Assembly (NCBI GenBank): GCA_031283825.1
Contig: JAITAZ010000410.1
Span: forward strand, 1-5,838
Reading direction: 5' to 3'
Source of the DNA: Planctomycetaceae bacterium
GTDB lineage: Bacteria > Planctomycetota > Planctomycetia > Pirellulales > Thermoguttaceae
Length of the DNA: 5,838 nt
The position numbers and the translations under genes were made by a program. This document shows positions 1-5,838 of this stretch, in pieces. Numbering within the stretch: the first letter of the stretch is position 1; the number at the start of each line of letters is the position of its first letter. The notes below the pieces were generated by a model. It ran no database searches and was not told where the DNA came from. It saw only the letters and a program-made list of their open reading frames with translations.

Positions 1-42
1 AAGGTCGCCTACCTGATCTGGGGCAACAAGTGCGTAACATGA
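1..42 (+). other. GC-richer fragment at left edge, possible 3' end of a gene or repeat
   Basis: The first 40 or so bases are visibly richer in G and C than anything nearby, and the sequence turns AT-rich immediately after. Frame 1 on the plus strand reads KVAYLIWGNKCVT and stops with TGA at 40-42, with mostly G or C in third positions. Frame 3 is also open and runs to a TAA at 123-125, so the frame cannot be decided from this fragment. It may be the tail of a gene entering from the left, or the end of a dispersed repeat. No function is assigned. Confidence 0.2.
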
Positions 43-154
43 GTTATTTGATAATTTTTACCAAAAATAAATTTTTAATCAGTCATTATTTTTTACCGAA
101 AAAACCAACCATTTGCTCAACTTAAAATATATCAGAAATCTGTCGGCGATAACC

Positions 155-172
155 AAAAGCTCAAAAACGAGC
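155..172 (-). terminator. possible weak terminator downstream of tRNA-Arg
   Basis: Read on the minus strand, a GCTC/GAGC stem (172-169 with 162-159) encloses a six-base T-rich loop and is followed directly by four T residues (158-155). It lies about 20 bases beyond the 3' end of the tRNA, where a rho-independent terminator would be expected. The stem is only 4 bp, so the call is tentative. Confidence 0.3.
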
Positions 173-192
173 GATGCGAGTCAATTACAAAA

Positions 193-266
193 TATCCCCG
201 ATTGGATTTGAACCAACAACCTTTGGCTTCGGAGGCCAACGCTCTATCCAATTGAGCTACGAGGAC
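193..266 (-). tRNA. tRNA-Arg (anticodon CCG)
   Basis: The minus strand folds into a complete cloverleaf. The acceptor arm pairs GTCCTCG with CGGGGAT (with G-T wobbles at the first and fifth pairs). The D stem is GCTC/GAGC, the anticodon stem is TTGGC/GCCAA around the loop CTCCGAA, and the T arm is GTTGG/CCAAT around TTCAAAT. The loop gives anticodon CCG, which reads the arginine codon CGG. The discriminator base is A, and the 3' CCA is not encoded, so it must be added after transcription. The gene begins 44 bases beyond the stop of the hypothetical ORF on the same strand and may be transcribed with it or from a promoter inside its end. Confidence 0.95.
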
Positions 267-310
267 AACTTAAACAATATGACTTCTAAAATTTTCGTCT
301 CACAGTTTAA

Positions 311-697
311 TTAAATTGCCCTATCTGTCAATGACCTCGTTATACTTTGAACATGAACAAATAGTTCTTTTTTTAGGAGACAATGAGGACATTCTTGTTT
401 AAAATCTGGAGTTAATGACTCGATGAGATAAAACTGAAAAAAATCGTAACCGTTCACGCACAAGAGAAAAATTTCATAAGCCCCGAAAGAGCGTAACCGT
501 TTATAGCATGAATTTACTGTCGCCATTACAGGACTTAATTGATTGGAAGAACCTTTTACATAGACGACGCCATACCCCATTGCTGATTGCCATTTCAAAG
601 CATAGAAAAAATTATTTTCCCCGTATTCTAATTTCGAATTTGAAAAAACATGAACAGCTACATAATTTTTTGATACGTTAATTTTATACTCTTTCAC
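311..697 (-). CDS. hypothetical protein, 128 aa, overlapping the end of flgB
   Basis: I do not recognise this protein. The frame begins with GTG, 14 bases inside the 3' end of flgB, and an in-frame TGA a short way upstream (inside flgB) leaves no better start. No clear ribosome binding site precedes the GTG, so translation would rely on coupling to flgB. The product looks soluble: there is no signal peptide or membrane segment. The N-terminal two thirds are rich in Tyr, Val and Gly (for example YGVVYVKGS near residues 42-50), suggesting beta structure. Near the C-terminus lies a CPHC pair (residues 103-106) in [13 protein letters not shown], which could be a lone metal-binding knuckle. The part around residues 86-111 resembles a broken stretch at 1971-2055. 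It could be a real small gene, a member of a duplicated family, or a fortuitous ORF that includes a dispersed repeat. A weaker rival frame exists on the opposite strand (508-681). Confidence 0.5.
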   Translation of the reverse strand: MKEYKINVSKNYVAVHVFSNSKLEYGENNFFYALKWQSAMGYGVVYVKGSSNQLSPVMATVNSCYKRLRSFGAYEIFLLCVNGYDFFQFYLIESLTPDFKQECPHCLLKKELFVHVQSITRSLTDRAI

Positions 698-1118
698 TGA
701 TTGCTGTTTGAAGAAGTAACATTTGATGTCTCATAATGCTTAATGCGGTGTTAAATTCCATGTTATTTTTTGCCATTTCAGTAACTTGAAATTCCATGCC
801 GACATTATTTTTGTCATGATATAAAATCTGATGATCCTCTGGCCACACAACTCCCTGCGCAGAAGAACGTCCGTTTTTCAACGGATACTCAGGTCCAAAT
901 GCGCCGGGAGGTTTGTTTTTTCTTTCAATTGCTAGAGCTAATTTGTGTTTAAATGTTCCTATATCTAAATCGCGAGCTTGATACATCGGCGTATCAAAGT
1001 TGGCAATATTACCAGCAAGCAACGCTTGACGCGCCTCGTCAAAATTTACTACTTGCTCAAGTACAGGAACAGTCGTACCATTAAATATCGCACGAAATTG
1101 ACCAGTCGGACGAATCAT
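684..1118 (-). CDS. flgB: flagellar basal-body rod protein FlgB
   Basis: FlgB is a proximal rod subunit of the flagellar basal body. It is exported by the flagellar type III system and assembles in the periplasm between the MS ring and the distal rod. The 144-residue length is normal for the family. The N-terminal signature is clear at residues 29-52 (ARQALLAGNIANFDTP followed by YQARDLD), matching the conserved LAxNIAN-x-TPxYxARD rod motif. The C-terminal helix at residues 104-141 (NNVGMEFQVTEMAKNN, then a stretch ending LLLQTAIS) matches the family's second conserved segment. The middle (65-100) is variable, as usual. The ATG has a good Shine-Dalgarno site. No flgC or fliE follows, which is unusual; instead an unknown ORF overlaps the last 14 bases. 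A FlgN-like gene lies 200 bases upstream on the same strand, so expression may come from a separate promoter in that gap. Confidence 0.92.
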   Translation of the reverse strand: MIRPTGQFRAIFNGTTVPVLEQVVNFDEARQALLAGNIANFDTPMYQARDLDIGTFKHKLALAIERKNKPPGAFGPEYPLKNGRSSAQGVVWPEDHQILYHDKNNVGMEFQVTEMAKNNMEFNTALSIMRHQMLLLQTAISERV

Positions 1119-1125
1119 TTTTATA

Positions 1126-1131
1126 CTCCTT
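1126..1131 (-). promoter_or_regulatory. ribosome binding site of flgB
   Basis: AAGGAG on the minus strand, seven bases before the flgB ATG. It is the only textbook Shine-Dalgarno sequence in front of a gene in this window and fixes the flgB start. Confidence 0.8.
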
Positions 1132-1162
1132 ACAAAAGAATTTTCAGAATTAAAAAAATAAT

Positions 1163-1191
1163 AATAACATAACTCAAAAAATCTTTTTCAA
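1163..1191 (-). promoter_or_regulatory. possible sigma-70-type promoter for flgB
   Basis: On the minus strand TTGAAA (1191-1186) is followed after 17 bases by GTTATT (1168-1163); a better -10, TATTAT, sits at 1166-1161 but with a 19-base spacer. The site lies about 45 bases upstream of the flgB start in AT-rich sequence, where such matches arise easily. No sigma-28 or sigma-54 consensus was seen in the 1119-1318 gap. Confidence 0.2.
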
Positions 1192-1256
1192 CTATTTTAA
1201 ACCGCTGCTCACACTTGAATTTTCAGTAAGAACCGCCTGAAACGCTTACATTCGAC

Positions 1257-1275
1257 AAAAAAGCTTTTACGCTTT
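1257..1275 (-). terminator. possible weak terminator after the FlgN-like gene
   Basis: On the minus strand AAAGC (1275-1271) pairs with GCTTT (1264-1260) around a six-base loop, and the T run continues to 1257. It sits about 45 bases beyond the stop of the FlgN-like gene. If active it would separate that gene from flgB. The stem is short and AT-rich, so confidence is low. Confidence 0.3.
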
Positions 1276-1318
1276 CAAATCGCCGAAATTCATTGTACAA
1301 GTTGTATAATAGCAAGTT

Positions 1319-1780
1319 TTATTTTTCTACGTCGAAATGTCTGACAAACGTATTACTTTTATTTCCAGACGCCTTCACATACCCAAGACGAATACGAGAA
1401 ACACGATCAAAACGTTGAATTTCATTTTGCAAGTTATCTTTTCGCGTTTCAAGTTCGTCGATGCTTTGTTGAACGTTTAGCATAATTTCGTCTAGTAATT
1501 TTTTACTATGTTCGATTGAATTTTGTGCGTCGATTTTTTCAGAATTATTTTTCCATTCTCTTTTATCGGGATTGATTTTTTCATGTATTTTCAGAGCTTT
1601 TCTGATTTCGTCGTATTCTTCGAGCAGTTGATATTTCTGTCCGAGCAGTTGCAATAACGACGTTATATTGTTTGCGTTGACGAGTTCTAATTCTTGCAAT
1701 GTAACAGTCGCTAAACGCATTAGTAAACCCTCTTGTAATTTTATCAATTCGACGAATGAATTTATCGGTAATTTTAACAT
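1319..1780 (-). CDS. FlgN-like flagellar export chaperone
   Basis: The 153-residue product is predicted to be almost wholly helical, with two coiled-coil stretches and no signal peptide or membrane segment, so it should be cytoplasmic. Residues 9-65 (VELIKLQEGLL, then LQELELVNANNITSLLQLLGQKYQLLEEYDEIRK in pieces) follow the FlgN pattern: a helix, an acidic turn with 'N..I..L', then a second helix rich in Leu and Glu. Residues 85-128 form the long second helical region. The tail (131-153, RLGYVKASGNKSN then FVRHFDVEK) resembles the short, less ordered end of FlgN proteins. FlgN binds the hook-filament junction proteins FlgK and FlgL and brings them to the export gate. flgB lies next downstream on the same strand, which supports a flagellar role. 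FlgN sequences diverge strongly, so the call rests on pattern and context; a generic coiled-coil protein is the main alternative. No strong ribosome binding site is seen before the ATG. Confidence 0.55.
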   Translation of the reverse strand: MLKLPINSFVELIKLQEGLLMRLATVTLQELELVNANNITSLLQLLGQKYQLLEEYDEIRKALKIHEKINPDKREWKNNSEKIDAQNSIEHSKKLLDEIMLNVQQSIDELETRKDNLQNEIQRFDRVSRIRLGYVKASGNKSNTFVRHFDVEK

Positions 1781-1831
1781 GGTAATATAAAACTCGTATT
1801 ATGAATTTCGGAAACTCGCAAGTCATTCTTT

Positions 1832-1847
1832 GAAAAGTCTGCTTTTC
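1832..1847. repeat. short perfect inverted repeat upstream of the FlgN-like gene
   Basis: GAAAAG (1832-1837) and CTTTTC (1842-1847) form a perfect 6-bp stem with a four-base loop, about 50 bases upstream of the FlgN-like start. Neither side carries a T run, so it is not a typical terminator. It could be an operator or a leader hairpin; function unknown. The rest of the 1781-2100 gap is AT-rich and holds no gene apart from the segment at 1971-2055. Confidence 0.35.
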
Positions 1848-1970
1848 GCATTAAACAGACGACTCTAACTGAAAAATCACGCGCGAGTATTTTAACGGAG
1901 TAATTTGATAGTTTTTGTAATTATTCAGTAAGCAACCATTGATCAGTAATTGCTATCGGATGAGTTGTTA

Positions 1971-2055
1971 CATTTTTTTAAGGAAACAAAGGAGACACTG
2001 AATACGTACCGGCTTAAAATCTAGGATTAAAGACTCAAAAAATAAAACTACTGAA
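1971..2055 (-). pseudogene. decayed partial copy of the 311-697 hypothetical ORF, or shared dispersed repeat
   Basis: This intergenic stretch aligns, with small gaps, to bases 366-436 inside the hypothetical ORF. Shared words include TAAAATCT, GACTC and ATAAAACT in the same order and orientation. On the minus strand it reads ESLILDFKPVRIQCLLC then FLKK and a TAA, against [18 protein letters not shown] in the ORF, so ESL, DFK, a C-x2-C pair and the Lys pair line up. The copy has an in-frame TAG, a one-base frame change before the ESL codons and an early stop, so it is not a working gene. It could instead be a repeat of which the ORF has captured one member. Confidence 0.45.
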
Positions 2056-2100
2056 TAATTACTAATTTGTTAAAAATTATTGTTGAATACTTTTAATAAC

Positions 2101-5100
2101 TTATTTATTTATGACATTTTTCTGTACTTGAATTTTTGATGCCCAATCGCTTTCTTTTGGGATAGTACCCGATTCTTCGAATCGTTGCAATAGCATTTCT
2201 GCGCGATTTAGTGCTGCGACGGCGTCGTCTGGGCGATTTAATAATCTGTATGCGAGAGCGATTTGTAGTAGTGCGTCTAGTGTTGCCGGTTCTTGATATC
2301 TTGTTGCAACCATGTTGAATGTTGCGATTGCTTTTTCGTATTGCTCTAGTAGCATCATAATTTTTCCTGCACCGAACATTGAGTTTCGCAACATTATTGA
2401 TTCTGATTCTGACAAATCTCTTGTATCTCTTATTCTCATCAACGTTCTTTCTGCTGTTTGAATATGTTCGAGGGCGAGTTGTCTATCGTGAAGAGCGGAA
2501 TTTCTAATTTGATCTATTACTTCTTTTATTGGTGCGGAATCTTTCATCATTTCGAGAGTTGAATCTGCCCGCGTTAAGTAAGATCGCGAGATGAAATAAT
2601 GCGATTCGGCGGCTTGCGGCGCGTTTGGATGCGTTTTGAGAGCGTCTTCAAGATACACAATCGCGTCGGACGTTTCGCCGCGTTCATAAGATAATTTTCC
2701 TAGAAGATAAACCGAGTCGCGGTACACGATTGACGACGGATCGTAACTTCCTTCGATCAAATTTGAGACTAATAATTGTTTTGCTTTATCGAATTCTTTT
2801 TTCTCGTTGTAAGTGTAGCTCAGAACCAATCGGAGTCGCGAAATTAGGGCGTCTTGCGGATATTGTGCGATTGCGGTTTCTAGATTTTCAATTGCGTCGT
2901 CGATTCTTGCAAGGTTGAGATACATCTCTCCGATATACAGCAACGCTTCTGCTTGTTTATCAATTTTATTGACTCGTAGATATACTTTGTATGATTCGAT
3001 TCCTCGTTTATTATCTTTTCCCATTCTGTAATTTTCAGCGCTTCTCCAAATTTGTTGTTCGTATGTTTTTTCTCCGAATTGATAGCGGGCGAGTTCTCCG
3101 AAAGCTTCAGCGGCGCGTCTGAATTTTTCGATATATCCGCTTTCGCGTTCTCCGCCTTTTTGTTGTTTTTCTTTTTGAGTCAAGGCTTGTTGATATAATT
3201 CATTTCCCCAATTTTCGTAAAATTCACCTTTAAATTTTGCTATATCTGGCGCGGCGATAATATCATGCACGAGCGAAAGAAAAACGATGCCGCAGCTATA
3301 ATCTTTTCGTCTCATTAGCCATTGTAATATTTCGAGCGTTTTTTTATTGACTTCGTTTCGCGGCAACCAATGACAAGCGTAATCAGGATTTTTGCGAAGC
3401 GTTTCAAACGAGCGGTCGTAAATTGCTAGAACTTCGTGGAATCGTCCGGCGTCGCGTTCGATTTCGCCGTAGAGAAAATCTGCCGCCGCCGATTCGTCGG
3501 TATCGATAAAGATTTCGCTGATTTGTCTGTATCGATTTTTTGCTTCTGTAATTTCTCCGATTTCTTCGTTGCATTTGCCTTCAAGTAATTCTGCCGTTCG
3601 TAGCCATTTCACGTCGAATGATTCGTTATTGTTATATCGTATTTCGCGGAAGAGTTGAATTGCTTCGTTGTATTTTTGTTGCGCTAATTCTTTAAATTTT
3701 TTAGAATCGGTTGAAAAGGGATCGATTGTGAGCAAGTTAGAATCGATTTCAGACGGAGGAAAAAATCCGCCGTCGGGAAATAAATTATCGGGAAATAAAC
3801 CTGAGTCGGAGTCTGGACGTTTCTGGTTGGTAGAGGGTTCAGGCGGCAACGTAATTATAGCGTCGGGAGATAATTCGGGCGATGAAATTTCAGACGACGG
3901 AGATTCCGGCAATAATTCAGACAAAGAATCAGGCGGTAGATTCGGCGGTAGATCAGACGGAGAATCGGACGACAAATCCGGCGGTAAATTCGACGGAGAA
4001 TTCGACGGAGAATTCGATGGAGAATTCGACGACAAATCCGGCGGTAGATCTGACGGTATATCTGGCGGTAAATTCGATGGAGAATTCGGCGGCGGCGATG
4101 GTATCGGCGATGTTGGAGAGTTTGGAGTAGTTGATTCAACTTGAGCGAGATAATTTATCCGCTGATAAATTGGACTATGATCGTTGGAATCTGGAACTGG
4201 GATTAAAGCGACGACTCCGTGCGGAAAATTTTTATTCGATACGAAATAATTATTGCGAGTTTTTTTTGTTTTATTTAAGGAATTGTTATTGTCTGAATTA
4301 TTGTTACGATTATTATTGATGGGATTATCCGTTCCTTGATTTTTTTCTGGCGTGAGAGATTTTTTTTTCAAAGCGTTTGCTCTTAAGAAGGCGATTTGAC
4401 CTTTTATGAAAATTTTCATAGTTATGTATTGATCAAATTCTGGAACTTTTCGCAAGATTTTTTCTGCGGCGTCTGGGTTGTTGTTATAAATTTGTATCAT
4501 TGCGTCGAGCAGATCGGATTCGAAAATTTCGTTTTCGGTTGTGGTTGGTTCGGCTTGAAATAGTTTTACGCATTTTTCGGCTTCGGCGGTATTGGGGATG
4601 GAGGCGAGTAGATTTGAATTTGCCATATACCAGTAGAGCATTTTTTTATTTGGCGAATTATTTTCTAGCGCGACAGCCAGAGGTTCGCGGGCTTTGACAA
4701 ATTCTCTGGCGAGATAAAAAGATTTTCCGAGCATGAACGCGGCTTCTGCTTTTCTTCCTGGGTAGTATCCGAGTTCTCTGCAATCTGCGAGATATTTTGC
4801 GGCGGCGAGGTAATAATTTTTTTTCTGGGGATCGTTTGGAGTTCCGTTATTCATTTCGGCGACTGAGCAAGCGGATGCACCGAGAACAAAGAGCGCGCCG
4901 GCTCTGGTGCGATCATCGCTTCGCGAGACGTATTTAAGAACGATTTCCGCAAATTTGCCAGCTTCGCCGTATGCTCCGAAATCGTAGGCGTCGAGAGCTT
5001 TCTGAAGAGTTGGGCGGTTGATGTAATTATAAATGTAGATTGTGCAAAGTGAAGTTGGAATAAAAAAGGCGAGAAATGCTAAAATGCCGACGATTATACC

Positions 5101-5376
5101 GAGAGCAAAATGATCTTTTGTCCAATAGACGTAATCGTCCCAATAATCTAGGGCGATGTCGAGCCAAATGAGACCGGTTGAGGGCAGTAGGTTATCGTAT
5201 TCATCGTCGTCGAATTCGTCTTCTTCTGCTTCTTTTACATCTTGTTTTCGTCCTTTTTGACCTGGTCTAGTGTCGTCTTCGTCATCTTCGGCGACAGGTT
5301 TTTTTATTGGTCTCCGACGTTTTCGTATGACAACTTCTTCGTCGTCTTTTTCTTCTTCAAAATATTTTTTAGCCAT
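2101..5376 (-). CDS. large membrane-anchored TPR-repeat protein with Pro/Ser-rich linker
   Basis: The 1091-residue product begins with a very charged tail: residues 5-60 alternate acidic runs (EEEKDDEE, DDEDD, EEDEFDDDEYD) with a basic patch RKRRRP near 18-23. A single hydrophobic segment follows at about 90-116 (ALGIIVGILAFLAFFIP and onward). By the positive-inside rule the tail should be cytoplasmic and the rest periplasmic. Residues 125-335 form a helical TPR-like block, 350-370 is Asn-rich, and 414-515 is a Pro/Ser/Asn/Asp linker built of short repeats. Residues 557-1065 are a long TPR array; clear units include 812-838 (YIGEMYLNLARIDDAIENLE) and 887-915 (LLGKLSYERGETSDAIVYLE). TPRs mediate protein-protein contacts, so a scaffold or envelope assembly role is likely. 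No catalytic motif is seen. The ATG is well placed because no other Met occurs before about residue 174, but it lacks a Shine-Dalgarno site. The specific function is unknown. Confidence 0.9.
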   Translation of the reverse strand: MAKKYFEEEKDDEEVVIRKRRRPIKKPVAEDDEDDTRPGQKGRKQDVKEAEEDEFDDDEYDNLLPSTGLIWLDIALDYWDDYVYWTKDHFALGIIVGILAFLAFFIPTSLCTIYIYNYINRPTLQKALDAYDFGAYGEAGKFAEIVLKYVSRSDDRTRAGALFVLGASACSVAEMNNGTPNDPQKKNYYLAAAKYLADCRELGYYPGRKAEAAFMLGKSFYLAREFVKAREPLAVALENNSPNKKMLYWYMANSNLLASIPNTAEAEKCVKLFQAEPTTTENEIFESDLLDAMIQIYNNNPDAAEKILRKVPEFDQYITMKIFIKGQIAFLRANALKKKSLTPEKNQGTDNPINNNRNNNSDNNNSLNKTKKTRNNYFVSNKNFPHGVVALIPVPDSNDHSPIYQRINYLAQVESTTPNSPTSPIPSPPPNSPSNLPPDIPSDLPPDLSSNSPSNSPSNSPSNLPPDLSSDSPSDLPPNLPPDSLSELLPESPSSEISSPELSPDAIITLPPEPSTNQKRPDSDSGLFPDNLFPDGGFFPPSEIDSNLLTIDPFSTDSKKFKELAQQKYNEAIQLFREIRYNNNESFDVKWLRTAELLEGKCNEEIGEITEAKNRYRQISEIFIDTDESAAADFLYGEIERDAGRFHEVLAIYDRSFETLRKNPDYACHWLPRNEVNKKTLEILQWLMRRKDYSCGIVFLSLVHDIIAAPDIAKFKGEFYENWGNELYQQALTQKEKQQKGGERESGYIEKFRRAAEAFGELARYQFGEKTYEQQIWRSAENYRMGKDNKRGIESYKVYLRVNKIDKQAEALLYIGEMYLNLARIDDAIENLETAIAQYPQDALISRLRLVLSYTYNEKKEFDKAKQLLVSNLIEGSYDPSSIVYRDSVYLLGKLSYERGETSDAIVYLEDALKTHPNAPQAAESHYFISRSYLTRADSTLEMMKDSAPIKEVIDQIRNSALHDRQLALEHIQTAERTLMRIRDTRDLSESESIMLRNSMFGAGKIMMLLEQYEKAIATFNMVATRYQEPATLDALLQIALAYRLLNRPDDAVAALNRAEMLLQRFEESGTIPKESDWASKIQVQKNVINK
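3832..4137. repeat. degenerate tandem repeats encoding the Pro/Ser linker
   Basis: This part of the TPR gene is made of 12-base and related units. The clearest run is AATTCGACGGAG and close variants at 3987-4034, four units in register, encoding NSPS repeats (about residues 448-463). Around them related units encode LPPD, LSSD and SPSD. Unit length is always a multiple of three, so copy changes keep the frame. The repeats also keep several other frames open, producing spurious ORFs on both strands. The region is a candidate for length variation between strains. Confidence 0.85.
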
Positions 5377-5384
5377 TGTGAAAA

Positions 5385-5390
5385 ATTATA
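5385..5390 (-). promoter_or_regulatory. possible -10 box (TATAAT) just before the TPR gene
   Basis: A perfect TATAAT on the minus strand ends eight bases before the ATG of the TPR gene. If used, transcription would begin at or almost at the start codon, which fits the absence of a Shine-Dalgarno sequence. No good -35 box is seen at 17 bases (TAACCC at 5413-5408). Confidence 0.3.
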
Positions 5391-5391
5391 G

Positions 5392-5410
5392 CCCGCTGCG
5401 ATGCGGCGGG
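5392..5410. other. GC-rich hairpin upstream of the TPR gene
   Basis: CCCGC (5392-5396) and GCGGG (5406-5410) form a five-pair all-GC stem around a nine-base loop, conspicuous in AT-rich surroundings. On the minus strand it is followed by CTATAATTTTTC, so it could be the terminator of a gene further upstream, outside the window, or an element overlapping the promoter spacer. Confidence 0.4.
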
Positions 5411-5476
5411 TTAATAAACGTTGCCTTTTAAGGGCGTAGGATTTTTTCTTTTATGAGTGAACAGTTACAACAAAAC

Positions 5477-5663
5477 GGAATCTCTAAAAACTCGTTTTTT
5501 ATTAACCACAGAGAACACAGAGTTCACAGAGAGAATATTTTTAAAAATTAAATTTTGATTTAAATCTATAATTTTTTTACTTTAATAAATTTAAATTATG
5601 TTTTGATTCCAATTAAAATTCTCTCAGTGTCCTCTGTGGTTTAAAATAATTTTTAGAGATTCC
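5477..5663. repeat. imperfect palindromic intergenic element (MITE-like)
   Basis: The outer arms are a perfect 14-base inverted repeat: GGAATCTCTAAAAA at 5477-5490 and its complement at 5650-5663. Inside them a second pair matches: AACCACAGAG at 5504-5513 and its complement CTCTGTGGTT at 5632-5641. The left arm then carries three CACAGAG words spaced nine bases apart (5507, 5516, 5525), and the right arm has two diverged units. The AT-rich centre (about 5540-5615) has no ORF of note. The structure resembles a non-autonomous mobile element or an extragenic palindromic repeat. No target-site duplication or transposase was identified. The remaining parts of the 5377-5838 gap, including 5664-5838, are AT-rich and show no gene. 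Confidence 0.75.
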
Positions 5664-5838
5664 CTTCTGTTATTTATGAAACCTGTTGCTAAAAATTTTG
5701 CGAATGTTACTATAAATTAACTATTCGATAAACTCTTCGCAGTAACGAGCGAGTTTGCAACTTATAAATTTACATTTTCAACAAAATAAAAAATAATTTT
5801 ACATGACGTCGATCTTACAATTTCCTCAAATTTGTATT

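Noticed and set aside
508..681. 57-codon plus-strand ORF opposite the hypothetical gene
   Set aside because: Short, with no ribosome binding site and basic composition typical of an antisense shadow. The minus-strand frame is longer and more protein-like, though the choice is not fully secure.
978..1172. 64-codon plus-strand ORF
   Set aside because: It lies opposite the well-supported flgB start and its ribosome binding site; composition is that of a shadow.
1581..1826. 81-codon minus-strand ORF overlapping the FlgN-like gene
   Set aside because: It is another frame of the FlgN-like gene, with Arg/Ile/Thr-heavy composition and no family resemblance.
3668..4144. 158-codon plus-strand ORF rich in Gly, Asp and Ser, plus two further ORFs in the same area
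   Set aside because: They are antisense or off-frame readings of the in-frame tandem repeats in the TPR gene; the repeats keep stops out of several frames, and the proteins are pure low complexity.
5423..5450. GCCTTTTAAGGGC hairpin followed by a T-rich run, as a plus-strand terminator
   Set aside because: There is no plus-strand gene upstream for it to terminate, the stem is weak and the T run begins several bases later.
5504..5533. CRISPR-like array suggested by the repeated CACAGAG words
   Set aside because: The spacing is nine bases with no spacers and only three units; it is a short periodic motif inside a palindrome.
5453..5551. Small plus-strand ORF beginning MSEQLQQNGISKN
   Set aside because: It runs through the CACAGAG repeat, giving a repeat-encoded HREHRVHRE stretch; it is most likely chance.

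Overview
The window looks like an AT-rich chromosomal segment of a flagellated bacterium. The best guess is Planctomycetota or a relative: a very large N-terminally anchored TPR protein with a charged, disordered N-terminus, beside scattered flagellar genes, is a common arrangement there. That placement is inference from gene style and has no rRNA or marker gene behind it. All recognisable genes lie on the minus strand, so in transcription order the window reads from right to left.

Layout on the minus strand. (1) 5377-5838 is a long AT-rich gap without a gene. It holds an imperfect palindromic element (5477-5663) whose arms carry a 9-nt-periodic CACAGAG motif. (2) 2101-5376 encodes a 1091-residue single-pass membrane protein. 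It has a highly charged cytoplasmic tail, one membrane segment, a TPR block, an Asn-rich then Pro/Ser-repeat linker, and a longer TPR block. (3) 1781-2100 is a gap with a perfect short hairpin and a segment resembling part of the hypothetical gene further on. (4) 1319-1780 encodes a FlgN-like flagellar chaperone. (5) 684-1118 encodes the rod protein FlgB, with a good ribosome binding site. (6) 311-697 is an unrecognised 128-residue ORF that starts inside the end of flgB. (7) 193-266 is tRNA-Arg(CCG). (8) The left edge ends in a short GC-richer stretch of unclear identity.

How it fits together: FlgB builds the proximal rod of the flagellum, and FlgN-type proteins escort the hook-filament junction proteins FlgK and FlgL to the export apparatus, so these two genes belong to one organelle. 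flgB is not followed by flgC and fliE, its usual partners. The TPR protein is probably a scaffold or assembly factor in the envelope, and no direct link to the flagellum can be shown. No convincing new biological system was found. The more interesting signals are the duplicated segment shared by the hypothetical ORF and the 1971-2055 gap, the palindromic repeat at the right, and the repeat-expanded linker in the TPR protein.
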